From positions 20,975 to 84,974 of the forward strand of contig JAFDXR010000006.1 of assembly GCA_018267825.1 (NCBI GenBank): a stretch of 64,000 bases of DNA. Direction: 5' to 3'. This DNA is from Bacteroidota bacterium. Its GTDB lineage: Bacteria; Bacteroidota; Bacteroidia; B-17B0; Aurantibacillaceae. A model generated the notes under the pieces. It was given only the letters and a program-made list of their open reading frames with translations. It was not told where the DNA came from and did no database searches. Positions 35,908 to 44,640 of the stretch are shown here, in pieces (positions within the stretch are counted from its first letter, which is position 1; each line of letters starts with the position of its first letter). Made by a program: the position numbers and the translations under genes.

Positions 35908-36819
35908 ATGAACTATACATTACATCAATTACAGGTTTTCACAAAAGTTGTTCAGACCAGGAGCATCACCAGAGCTTCTGAAGAGCTCTACATGACTCAA
36001 CCGGCTGTGTCAATTCAATTGAAAAAATTTCAGGATCAGTTTGAAATTCCCTTAACAGAAACCATCAAAAAGCGTCTCCGGGTTACTGATTTCGGAATGG
36101 AGATTTACAAGATGAGCGAACGAATACTCAGTGAAGTATATGCCATCAATTACAAAACCGAAGCTTATAAAGGCTTGTTGAGCGGCAGGCTTTCGATAAG
36201 CGTTGTATCAACCGGCAAATATGTGATGCCCTATTTCTTAGCAGATTTCATGAAAAAGCATACGGGTATCGACCTTATTATGGATGTGACCAATAAATCC
36301 AGAGTTATGGAGAGCTTATTAAACGGTGATATAGATTTTGCACTGGTTTCAATAGTTCCGGAAAAACTTGATGTGAATGAAGAAATTTTAATGGAAAACG
36401 AACTTTACTTCGTCGCCAACAGGAGTTTCGAATCGGCAAAAAATAAATTAACCAAAGAAGACCTGGAAAAACACGCCTTGATCTTCAGAGAAGATGGCTC
36501 CGCTACACGAAAAGTGATGGAAGAATATTTTGAGCAGAAAAATTTAAGAGCCAGAAAAAAAATTGAATTAACCAGCAATGAAGCCGTGAAACAGGCCGTC
36601 ATGGCCGGCTTGGGAATTTCGATTATGCCCATAATCGGCATACGTGAGGAACTGCATCATAAAAAAATGAAAATCGTTCCTGCCGCAGGGCTCCCCATTA
36701 AAACGAAATGGCGCCTGATATGGCTCAAGGAAAAAACACTGACCCCCGTGGCGAAAGAATACCTGGAGTTCCTTAAGGTTAATAAAACAGCGCTTATAAA
36801 AAATCATTTCAAAATGTAA
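35908..36819 (+). CDS. LysR-family transcriptional regulator
   Basis: A 303-residue LysR regulator. The N-terminal winged helix is clear (LHQLQVFTKVVQTRSITRAS, then LYMTQPAVSIQLKKFQDQF). The ligand-binding domain runs from about residue 90 (LSGRLSISVVSTGKYVMPYF) and resembles the CbbR/CysB side of the family. It is transcribed divergently from the icd-SbtA operon with 86 bases between, the classic LysR layout, so it likely controls that operon. The inducer is unknown; a CO2-related or TCA-cycle metabolite is a reasonable guess. Confidence 0.92.
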   Translation: MNYTLHQLQVFTKVVQTRSITRASEELYMTQPAVSIQLKKFQDQFEIPLTETIKKRLRVTDFGMEIYKMSERILSEVYAINYKTEAYKGLLSGRLSISVVSTGKYVMPYFLADFMKKHTGIDLIMDVTNKSRVMESLLNGDIDFALVSIVPEKLDVNEEILMENELYFVANRSFESAKNKLTKEDLEKHALIFREDGSATRKVMEEYFEQKNLRARKKIELTSNEAVKQAVMAGLGISIMPIIGIREELHHKKMKIVPAAGLPIKTKWRLIWLKEKTLTPVAKEYLEFLKVNKTALIKNHFKM

Positions 36820-36897
36820 ATACCACCCGGCAGGGAATAAAACCCAAAGCACACTCTCCCATACAGCATCGCTTCTTATACATTTAACAAAGCGCCC

Positions 36898-37485
36898 TTA
36901 CTGCCTGTAATGATTGGCTTTGATATTTTTTGAAGCGCATGCAACGGTTTCTTCTATTCTCTTTTGCCGCGTTTCCGGTTTTTTCGCATTTAAAATCCAC
37001 TCCAAAATAATTCGCTTGCTGGAAGGCGGAAATGCCATGAAATTTTTCAAGGCGGTTTTATTCTTTTGGAGTAGTCTCTGCAGATCATCAGGAATAACCG
37101 AATTCTGCACGTCAACCAGAGCCTCCCAGGTTCCTGTTTTCTTTGCCAGATCAATCATATTCTGACCGCCTGGTTGCATGAGTCCCTGAGCGACCATTTT
37201 TTCGGCTCTTTCACGATTGGCCTTGCTCCAATTACTCCTGGGTTTCCTTACTGCAAAGAACTGATATTTACTCTCTTCATCTCTTTTATGGGCAATACTA
37301 TCGATCCACCCGAAACAAAGCGCCTCTTCTACTGCCTCATCATGGTAAACGCTTTTAACAGGACTGGTTTTATGGTAAATAATTAGCCAGACAGAGGTTT
37401 CCGATTGGTGGTTCTTCTCCAGCCATTTGCGCCATTCTTTACGGGATTTGGCGTGAAACGTATTGATGCCCTTGTGTAATTCCAT
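36898..37485 (-). CDS. YdeI/OmpD-associated family protein
   Basis: About 195 residues from the ATG at 37485 (MELHKGINTFHAKSRKEWRK). The core is the YdeI/OmpD-associated pattern: SVWLIIYHKTSP, the CFGWIDSIAHKRDEE block, and the RKPRSNWSKANRERAEKM segment. The C-terminal PPSSKRIILEWILNAKKPET is also conserved. The family is cytoplasmic, linked in some hosts to resistance to polymyxin or bacteriocins, without a defined reaction. It converges with the LysR gene and stands alone. Confidence 0.85.
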   Translation of the reverse strand: MELHKGINTFHAKSRKEWRKWLEKNHQSETSVWLIIYHKTSPVKSVYHDEAVEEALCFGWIDSIAHKRDEESKYQFFAVRKPRSNWSKANRERAEKMVAQGLMQPGGQNMIDLAKKTGTWEALVDVQNSVIPDDLQRLLQKNKTALKNFMAFPPSSKRIILEWILNAKKPETRQKRIEETVACASKNIKANHYRQ

Positions 37486-37574
37486 ATTCAAAAATAATGA
37501 ATTCAAAATTCACATGAATGCCAACAATACTCCGGATGCATAAATTTAAGGGGTACCGAACACGGATTTACTAT

Positions 37575-38927
37575 TTATTGCTTCACAAACTTTCCGGTAG
37601 TTACATGCGCTGTGTTCCCGATCCTATAAAAATACATGCCACTGCCCAGGTGTTTTATGTCAAATGATTCGACAGAGGATTGTATTGTAAACTGTTCTAC
37701 CATTTTCCCATTCACATCGGTAATTTCCAGTTTCTCATTTTCAGAAAACCGGTCCGACTTAACCACTAAAACATCGCATGCCGGATTGGGATAAATACTG
37801 ACTTCTGCCGGGGCCTGCGTTTCATTTATACCCGTTGTCAGAGGCGAGTATTTCATAACGTAAGCCGATGCATTTGATACTACTGTTGAAAATGCTTTGT
37901 ACGATACGTATGGTGTACCCGAAATAACCTTTATTGTACAAAAATCAAAAGGGCTGCCTCCGGCCGCAAAAAGCGATTGACCCACCAGATTCCAACTTGT
38001 GCCATTGAAAGCCGACACACTATACCTGCCATTATTTGCTAAATCAGAATAAGCAACATACGGTGTGTTTCCATCCAGGGTGAGTGCTATTCCGTTTGTA
38101 GGAACGCCAACGGAAACAGTAGAGATACTAAGGGGTGCGCCTACGCTTGTCCATACACTGCCCGTATATTCAACAACCGCTACTTTTAATGTTGCATTGT
38201 CTGTATATGCCAGGTATGGATTCTGATTACTGTCAAAACAAACTTTTGAAGGTGCCATACCTGCTATGATGGCTCCAACTGTACTCCACGTATTCGCTAC
38301 ATTACTGAACTGAAGTACATGGATATCTCCTGAATTTGAGTCCCAATATGAAAGGTAAGGCGTACTGCCGTTTAATGAAATCTGCGGGTAATTGGTTGAA
38401 TTGGTCGGGAAGCCTGCCATAGAAAGATTTGACCATGAAGCTCCATTCCATTTTTTAACCCCTACACTTCCCGATCCGCTGGTGTATGCAACATACAAAT
38501 TTCCCATGCCATCAAAAGCCATACTTGTCCCGATAATAGAGGATGCTGTGATTCCGGCGGCACCAACATAACTCCATGTTCCGCCGCTATATTGCATCAC
38601 CGATAATTTTCCGCTGTTTGCATTATCTCCAAAAGCAATATAGGGTATCGTCTGGTTTATGGCCAGAGAAACATAATCCGAGCCCGAGCCTGTAATTCCT
38701 GCTGCGCCTACATTTTGCCAGGTCGAATTGGAATACGTTCTTACAGTAGGACTGCAGCCGTTGGCACAATCGCGATAAGCAACATAGGGTGTTGTTCCGT
38801 TAAAATCCATAGATACCCACCAGGCCTGGCCTGCAGACATTCCACCGGGAGTACCAACCTCATTCCATTGTGCGAACGATTTAAGAGAAATAAGTAAAAT
38901 GCTAAAAAAGGTAATTGTTTTTTTCAT
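37575..38927 (-). CDS. Secreted beta-propeller-like protein with T9SS sorting domain
   Basis: A 450-residue exported protein. The signal peptide is MKKTITFFSILLISLKSFAQ. Residues ~20-360 are at least six repeats with the pattern 'W..vG..g......y.s......pYvaY.d......' (for example WSYVGAAGITASSIIGTSMA and TPYLSYWDSNSG), suggesting a propeller. The C-terminus has the type A sorting signature (VSIYPNPACDVLVV, then ITDVNGKMVEQF and GMYFYRIG). It is sent to the cell surface or medium by T9SS. No enzyme motif is visible. Confidence 0.82.
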   Translation of the reverse strand: MKKTITFFSILLISLKSFAQWNEVGTPGGMSAGQAWWVSMDFNGTTPYVAYRDCANGCSPTVRTYSNSTWQNVGAAGITGSGSDYVSLAINQTIPYIAFGDNANSGKLSVMQYSGGTWSYVGAAGITASSIIGTSMAFDGMGNLYVAYTSGSGSVGVKKWNGASWSNLSMAGFPTNSTNYPQISLNGSTPYLSYWDSNSGDIHVLQFSNVANTWSTVGAIIAGMAPSKVCFDSNQNPYLAYTDNATLKVAVVEYTGSVWTSVGAPLSISTVSVGVPTNGIALTLDGNTPYVAYSDLANNGRYSVSAFNGTSWNLVGQSLFAAGGSPFDFCTIKVISGTPYVSYKAFSTVVSNASAYVMKYSPLTTGINETQAPAEVSIYPNPACDVLVVKSDRFSENEKLEITDVNGKMVEQFTIQSSVESFDIKHLGSGMYFYRIGNTAHVTTGKFVKQ

Positions 38928-39393
38928 GTCTGATTTTTTTAATCAAAAATCTGCACTATCTCTTATGCATGATACCACCGGTTAGTGAAACAGGCTTTTG
39001 GGTTTGTGTAAACGCGTCCACGCATTCCCGGAAAGTAACAAATTACATGCATGAATATTGCTGATTACCCACTCATACATTCAATGCAGAAGGAATAAAG
39101 CAAGTAGAATCCGATTACCGGAAGAATCAGGATATTTTACAGGACACCATGCCGTTGGTTCTTCAGCGGCTCCCCTTCATTGCATCCTACATGTTGACAT
39201 TATCGAACTTTTTCGAAGATTTTAACAGAATTAGGAAACTTAAATCTTTCATAGAACTGAAACAGTAGTACAGCTCAATTCCTAGGCCTGGATTTATTTC
39301 CAGCCGTCTATGCCGGTTTGTGTCTTTTGAAGGGAAAAGCTAATTTGTTATGTTAATCTTGGCTATCTTTAATCTCCGAAATCACAATTGTTT
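38928..39393. other. 466-base gap with one weak promoter candidate
   Basis: No gene, repeat or terminator was recognised. Close to the nuclease start, TTTG (39344-39347) and TATCTTTA (39364-39371) resemble the Bacteroidota -33 TTTG / -7 TAnnTTTG promoter, but the spacing of 16 is short. Confidence 0.3.
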
Positions 39394-41004
39394 ATGATCT
39401 CAAATTCCGATAAATATTTCGACATTGTTAATGTTCTTAAGGAAAAAATCCGGCTGGCCCGGATAAAGGCGAGCAATGCCGTTAATACACAATTGCTGCA
39501 ATTGTATTGGGAAATTGGCACTACCGTTTTAAACGAGGAGAAGTCGGCGGGTTGGGGCGCTAAGATCGTGGATAAGCTGGCGAAGGACCTCCGGCTTGAA
39601 TTCAGCGATATGAAAGGGCTTTCTGCCCGTAATCTCAGGTATATGCGCAATTTTGCTAGCGCCTACCCCCATTTTTCAATTTTGCAAGGCAGCCTTGCAA
39701 AATTTCAAACGTCTGAAAATGAGAAAAATACAATTTTGCAAACAGACCTTGCAAAATTAAGCTGGTACCATCATATTACCCTGTTGGACAAGGTTAAAGA
39801 TAAAGAAATAAGGGAATTTTATATCCGAAAAACGATAGAAAATGGCTGGACAAGAGATAACCTGGTTCATCAGATAGAAAGTGGGCTTCACAAAAGACAA
39901 GGCGCTTTAACTCATAATTTTGAGAGCACGATTCAGGCTTATGATAGTGAGTTAACCAAACAGCTCTTTAAAGACCCCTACAAATTTGAATTTATAGGCC
40001 TGGGAGAAGAAGCAAAAGAACGAGATCTGGAACAGGCACTTATGCATCAAATCGAAAAAGTGCTGCTGGAGCTTGGTGAGGGCTTTGCCCTGTATGGTAG
40101 GCAATACGGGCTAAATGCAGGTGATAAAGAATATTTTGTTGACTTACTATTCTATCATACCAAGCTAAGACGCTATGTGGTCATTGAGCTGAAGATTGGA
40201 GAATTTATGCCGGAGTACGTGGGTAAAATGAACCTGTATCTGGGATTGGCGGATGACAAGCTAAAAGGGCTATACGATGAGCCAACCATAGGGCTGATCC
40301 TATGCAAAACGAAAGACAAGATAGTAGCTGAATATGCCTTGAGAGATACCAGCAAACCTATTGGTATTGCAGAGTATAAAATCACCGAAATGCTGCCCGA
40401 AGACATTAAAGGCGAGCTTCCAAGCATCGAAGAAATTGAACAAAAGCTGGATGAGGAAATAGAGCAATACCAAAACCCAACAGATGCCCGACTAAAAGCG
40501 GTTAAGAACAAACTAAAGACAATAAATTCAGAAGAGTTGCGTACACCAGCAACCTATCAGATTATGCAGGATTTGTTTCAGAAAGGTTTAAAGCCTATGT
40601 ACCAACAGATCATGCAAAAACTCTTTACCGAATTCCATGAACAATTTTTAACCCAATCGCTTAGCTGGACATGCGATCGTCATATAGTTTATGGTATTGA
40701 GGATGTTGAAACTTTTTGGAAGAAGGAAGAAAACTTAAGAGGATTGAGAAGCCTGGATTTTAGCTACAAATTAAATGGTTTTATAAAAGGCGGAGCTAAT
40801 AACTACAATGAATATCTTGATCTACGTTTAATCATAGATGACTACTGGTATGGCTTTATGATCATTAACTGTGATAGCCAGCCGTTCTTAAAAAAAATGT
40901 ATCACCAAAGTATGACTAAGGAAGATTTTCATCTTATAGAAGACCGGTTAGTAAATAAAGTGCTGGATAGAATTGAAGAGATAATAACTTTAATTGAAAA
41001 ATAA
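39394..41004 (+). CDS. YhcG/DUF1016-type PD-(D/E)xK nuclease with C-terminal extension
   Basis: A 536-residue protein from the ATG at 39394 (a TTG at 39388 is also possible). Residues ~1-340 match the YhcG family. The DUF1016 helical N-terminus (LQLYWEIGTTVLNEEKSAGW, then GLSARNLRYMRNFA) is followed by the nuclease domain: EKVLLELGEGFALYGRQYGL, the Asp of FVDLLFYH, and the ExK of VVIELKIGEFMPEY. The family average ends near residue 345; here about 190 extra residues follow (from ~350) without a recognised domain. YhcG proteins occur in defence islands but their target is unclear. A double palindrome inside the gene encodes a repeated peptide. Confidence 0.85.
   Translation: MISNSDKYFDIVNVLKEKIRLARIKASNAVNTQLLQLYWEIGTTVLNEEKSAGWGAKIVDKLAKDLRLEFSDMKGLSARNLRYMRNFASAYPHFSILQGSLAKFQTSENEKNTILQTDLAKLSWYHHITLLDKVKDKEIREFYIRKTIENGWTRDNLVHQIESGLHKRQGALTHNFESTIQAYDSELTKQLFKDPYKFEFIGLGEEAKERDLEQALMHQIEKVLLELGEGFALYGRQYGLNAGDKEYFVDLLFYHTKLRRYVVIELKIGEFMPEYVGKMNLYLGLADDKLKGLYDEPTIGLILCKTKDKIVAEYALRDTSKPIGIAEYKITEMLPEDIKGELPSIEEIEQKLDEEIEQYQNPTDARLKAVKNKLKTINSEELRTPATYQIMQDLFQKGLKPMYQQIMQKLFTEFHEQFLTQSLSWTCDRHIVYGIEDVETFWKKEENLRGLRSLDFSYKLNGFIKGGANNYNEYLDLRLIIDDYWYGFMIINCDSQPFLKKMYHQSMTKEDFHLIEDRLVNKVLDRIEEIITLIEK
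39678..39758. repeat. Two palindromes inside the YhcG-type gene
   Basis: First: 12 bp perfect arms AATTTTGCAAGG / CCTTGCAAAATT with a 3-base centre (39678-39704). Second: 10 bp perfect arms AATTTTGCAA / TTGCAAAATT with a 7-base centre (39732-39758). Both keep the frame and encode similar peptides (ILQGSLAKF and ILQTDLAKL). Confidence 0.8.
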
Positions 41005-41059
41005 GCGTTGAAGTGCTCACTCTATCTCAAATTGATTAAGCTTACTATATTACCGAACA

Positions 41060-41086
41060 AAAAGCCGCTGATTTTCAGCGGCTTTT
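41060..41086 (+). terminator. Terminator after the YhcG-type nuclease gene
   Basis: A 12 bp perfect stem AAAAGCCGCTGA / TCAGCGGCTTTT with a TTT loop. The A and T tracts in the stem allow use in both directions. The rest of the gap 41005-41393 holds only the palindrome described at 41273 and no gene. Confidence 0.85.
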
Positions 41087-41272
41087 GCATGTATACCCAC
41101 GACCGGGCTTAAACCCAAGTATAAACCTGAAGGTTTTTATACAACAATTAAACCTCTGAGATCATAAAACCAGGCCTCCGGTTATAGGTTAATAAAACGG
41201 AACATAGCATAACAAAAACATAACAAAAGCAAAGGGCCCCCTGCATAATCAAGTATTTTTATCCGATTAAAA

Positions 41273-41290
41273 ATAGGTATTTATACCTAT
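41273..41290. promoter_or_regulatory. Perfect palindrome upstream of the haem-lipoprotein cluster
   Basis: ATAGGTAT-TT-ATACCTAT, 8 bp perfect arms, 103 bases before the lipoprotein ATG. The preceding ATCCGATTAAAA and the GGTAT/ATACC core resemble the conserved end of the S elements at 53-63 kb (ATCCGAATTAAAA ... GGTATAATTACC). Likely an operator for a dimeric regulator. Confidence 0.45.
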
Positions 41291-41393
41291 ATAAATATCA
41301 GATGGATTTAAGAGATTTGGACAGACTCAAACTATAAAATCAGTATAGCGGTCGTTCAAAAAAAAGAATCACACTTAATCAGAATCAGAGCCT

Positions 41394-42869
41394 ATGAAAA
41401 CAAAAATGCTTTATGCCTGTGGAAGCCTCTCTTTTATTCTCTTTATTTTACTCCGCATCACCGGATGTAAATCGGGCAACTCAACCGGATTAACCACAAA
41501 TCCCGGTGTGGTTGCACCAACCTTCTGGTTCTCGGGTGCTACTACGCCAGCGCCCAGCGATGTAACTCCATTTAATAATCCCGCTGCTACAAGCGACAGT
41601 TCGTTTCACCTGTGGGCCTGGCAAAAATTTTTGTCCATCACGCGTTCGTCCGGAACAAAAGCACCATTCGAAAATTATGTACAGGTCGATAATTTCTTCA
41701 ACCCGGTGTCTGATACCATTTTCCTTTCCGACTCATCGCAGGCAGGTACACATGGTGTTCTGTACGACAAACAGAACCATGCTATACTCTATACCATTCA
41801 TGTGAATCAGCAGATGCATGATTTTTCACAACAGTATCTCCCGCAGTTTCGCAGCGTGATGGCGGCCTATGCCTCGTGGCCACACGCCAACAAGCAAGAC
41901 AGCCTCAGCCATGACCTGGCTGTGCAGCATGCACTGGATTCCCTGCACCTCGACACCTTGAATTATCCTGTGGGTTGCGTGGAACTGAAAACGTCCTGGA
42001 TCTATGCGTCTGACCTTGGCGCCGACTCGGTAAATTATTACCTGACCAGCGCCATTGTGGAAACATCGGCTCCACTATACACAAAAAACAAGGTGTTATA
42101 TTTAACGCACCGTTCCGTGAAACGCATGGCCATGCTGGGCATGCATGTGATTGGCCGTGTTTCCAATCACCCTGAACTGATCTGGTCAACCTTCGAGCAC
42201 GAAGGTCTGGCGCCACAATATCCATGGGGTACACAATGGCCACAGGATACAATCAACGCTGTGCCGAGCCCGAACAATTATCTTTTTTACAAAGGTGGTT
42301 CTACGGTGGCGCAGTGCCCGATGAATAACGGACCAACATCTCCGGCCGGCTTCACCGGTTTGTATAATATGTTTGAGCTGGGTATTGCCAAATCGTTTAT
42401 AAGCAATACACTCCCTTCTCACCGCGACAGCACCGACCAGGCGAATGTCATTTCGCTCAATGCCAGCGTGAAAGCACACCTCCAACAGGTGAGCGGTCCA
42501 TGGAAAAATTATTTCTATAAAGGCGCTCTGTGGCTGAATTATCCGAACAGTGTATACGGTCCCGGCAGGGGTTATCTCGGCTCGCTTACCAATGAACCCC
42601 TGAGAGGGGCAAGGGCCCTCTCCGACATTACGATGGAGAGTTTCGGGCAGGTCGATTTCTCCGGCAACTTCGCAAGTGGCTCCATGAATTGCTTCGGATG
42701 TCATGGAACGGTTGATTATGTGAATGTATGGTACACCCAGGGAACCGGAGATTCATTGAAGTATAATCTGGCGCTGAGTCATTTGTTTAAAAATGCACTC
42801 GGGAAACCGCAGCCTGATGTAACGGCTACCGGCTGCCGTAACTGTAATGTTGAATTGCACAAACGATAA
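41394..42869 (+). CDS. Exported haem-binding (c-type) lipoprotein
   Basis: A 491-residue protein with a lipoprotein signal: MKTKMLYACGSLSFILFILL, then RITGC with Cys25 as the lipidation site. A single c-type haem motif CFGCH lies at about residues 433-437 (SMNCFGCHGTV). RMAMLGMHVIGRVSNHPELI and STFEHEGLAPQYPWG recall a group of mono-haem proteins annotated as cytochrome c family, where conserved His or Met may be the distal ligand. A C-terminal GCRNC is a possible second metal or disulfide site. It starts a + strand cluster, 12 bases before the ThDP enzyme, and could be an electron acceptor for it or for the flavoenzyme. Confidence 0.72.
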   Translation: MKTKMLYACGSLSFILFILLRITGCKSGNSTGLTTNPGVVAPTFWFSGATTPAPSDVTPFNNPAATSDSSFHLWAWQKFLSITRSSGTKAPFENYVQVDNFFNPVSDTIFLSDSSQAGTHGVLYDKQNHAILYTIHVNQQMHDFSQQYLPQFRSVMAAYASWPHANKQDSLSHDLAVQHALDSLHLDTLNYPVGCVELKTSWIYASDLGADSVNYYLTSAIVETSAPLYTKNKVLYLTHRSVKRMAMLGMHVIGRVSNHPELIWSTFEHEGLAPQYPWGTQWPQDTINAVPSPNNYLFYKGGSTVAQCPMNNGPTSPAGFTGLYNMFELGIAKSFISNTLPSHRDSTDQANVISLNASVKAHLQQVSGPWKNYFYKGALWLNYPNSVYGPGRGYLGSLTNEPLRGARALSDITMESFGQVDFSGNFASGSMNCFGCHGTVDYVNVWYTQGTGDSLKYNLALSHLFKNALGKPQPDVTATGCRNCNVELHKR

Positions 42870-42881
42870 AAAACAATCTAT

Positions 42882-44615
42882 ATGGCTACAAAACCCTTTA
42901 CCGTTGCTGATTACCTGCTCACAAGGCTGAAGCAACTCAACGTCACAGATGTTTTCCAGATTCCGGGAGACTATGTCAAACACTTTACCCAGGCGCTCGA
43001 ATATTTCGATGGCATCAAAACCATTGGTGCTACCAATGAGCTGGATGCGGCCTACGCAGCAGATACCTATGCGCGTACGAGGGGGCTCGCTGCTGTGTCA
43101 CTGCAATATGGTGTCAGCACATTCAGTGCACTCAATGCCATTGCAGGCGCTTATGTGGAACGAAGCCCCATTGTGGTAATCAGCGCCTGCCCCGGTGCGG
43201 ATATGCGCAACCAGACCGACCGCTACGGCATGATTTTTCATCACTCGACCGGAAACCTGCATGCCGACCAGAATGTGTACAGCAATGTGACGGTGGCAGC
43301 CGAAACGCTCAGCACCAACGTGGGCGCTCCCGAAAAAATTGATAACCTGCTCATACAGGCCATTACGCATAAGCGGCCGGTTTACATTGCCTGCTACAAG
43401 GAAGTGTGGGCTCAGCCCTGCCCGCGCCCCACATCCAAACCCCTGCAACCACTGGTTGTTAAAAGCGAAGCGGCGGCCCTGGAAAATGCGGTAGAGATGG
43501 CCTGGCAGATCATTACAACGGCGAAAAATCCCCTGATCTGGGCCGGTGTGGAAGTGCTGCGCCATGGATTAACAGGCCTGCTTCAGCAGATCATTGATGC
43601 CAGCGGTATTTACTACACCACCACCACACTCGGCAAAAGTGTGCTCGACGAAGATCCCAAACAATTCATTGGCACATACTCGGATGCGGCTTCGGTGAAG
43701 AGTGTGCGCGATATCGTGGAGAAATCAGATTGTATCATTTCGCTCGGAACCATTCTCACGGATGATTACCTCTGGTTTATGGAAAATAAATACGAGTACA
43801 TGGTGCTCGCGTCGACAGAGGAGATTCGTGCCGGCTATTTCAAATACGAGGGCGTGACGATGAAAGATTTCATGGAAGCCCTCCTGAAGAAATTCAAAAC
43901 CAGCAAAACGCCGAAGTATCCGCTGAAGATGACCCCACCGAAATGGCCTGTGTATCCGGAGCCCTGGAAATCGAATTCCGATCCGCAGTTTAACACAAAA
44001 CCGGAGGTGATCACCTTCAACCGTTTCTTTGAGCACACGATGAAATTTCTGCAGGATCAGAAAATGATGAACGAGGTGAATCTTGTTTTTGGCGTGAGCT
44101 CTTCGCTTTACGTGGCCGCAAATGCCACCGGATTAAAGCAGGGTGGATTCATAGGCTCGGCGGCATGGCAGTGCATCGGCTTCGAAACCGGTGCGGCGCT
44201 TGGTGCCCAGCTCGGCAGCGGCAAACGCTCATGGACGGTAGCAGGCGACGGCGGGTTTATGATGGTGTGCCAGGCCTTATCGACACTGGCGCGCAACAAC
44301 GTGAACTCGGTGATTTTTGTGATGAGCAACGGCGTGTATGCCATTGAGCAGGTGTATGTCGATGTGAAAGCGTTTCAGCCCAACTCAGGCGTGCCTTTCG
44401 ATGCCTTCGACATTCTTCCGAAATGGGATTATGCCGCCCTGGCCAAAGCCTTTGGTGCGGAGAGTTTCCAGGCCAAAACAGTTTCTGAACTCAAAGCCAT
44501 ACTCCCTAAATTGAAAGGCATTAAAAATAAACCCACCCTGGTGGAGATCGTGATTCCGCAATACGATTTGCCGGATCAGATGAAACGCCTGGGCGAAGAA
44601 AACCTGCCGATATAA
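42882..44615 (+). CDS. ThDP-dependent 2-oxo-acid decarboxylase (pyruvate/indolepyruvate decarboxylase-like)
   Basis: A 577-residue thiamine-diphosphate enzyme with the usual three domains. The activating Glu is in GATNELDAAYAADTYAR (Glu53). FHHSTGNL contains the HH pair typical of pyruvate and indolepyruvate decarboxylases. The ThDP/Mg site is GDGGFMMVCQALSTLARNN, then SNGVYAIEQ. Such enzymes turn a 2-oxo acid into an aldehyde and CO2. The gene lies 12 bases after the haem lipoprotein and 25 before the amino-acid oxidase-like gene. The substrate is probably the 2-oxo acid made by that oxidase, but this is inferred. Confidence 0.85.
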   Translation: MATKPFTVADYLLTRLKQLNVTDVFQIPGDYVKHFTQALEYFDGIKTIGATNELDAAYAADTYARTRGLAAVSLQYGVSTFSALNAIAGAYVERSPIVVISACPGADMRNQTDRYGMIFHHSTGNLHADQNVYSNVTVAAETLSTNVGAPEKIDNLLIQAITHKRPVYIACYKEVWAQPCPRPTSKPLQPLVVKSEAAALENAVEMAWQIITTAKNPLIWAGVEVLRHGLTGLLQQIIDASGIYYTTTTLGKSVLDEDPKQFIGTYSDAASVKSVRDIVEKSDCIISLGTILTDDYLWFMENKYEYMVLASTEEIRAGYFKYEGVTMKDFMEALLKKFKTSKTPKYPLKMTPPKWPVYPEPWKSNSDPQFNTKPEVITFNRFFEHTMKFLQDQKMMNEVNLVFGVSSSLYVAANATGLKQGGFIGSAAWQCIGFETGAALGAQLGSGKRSWTVAGDGGFMMVCQALSTLARNNVNSVIFVMSNGVYAIEQVYVDVKAFQPNSGVPFDAFDILPKWDYAALAKAFGAESFQAKTVSELKAILPKLKGIKNKPTLVEIVIPQYDLPDQMKRLGEENLPI

Positions 44616-44640
44616 AAACAACGTTTAAATACATAACACC

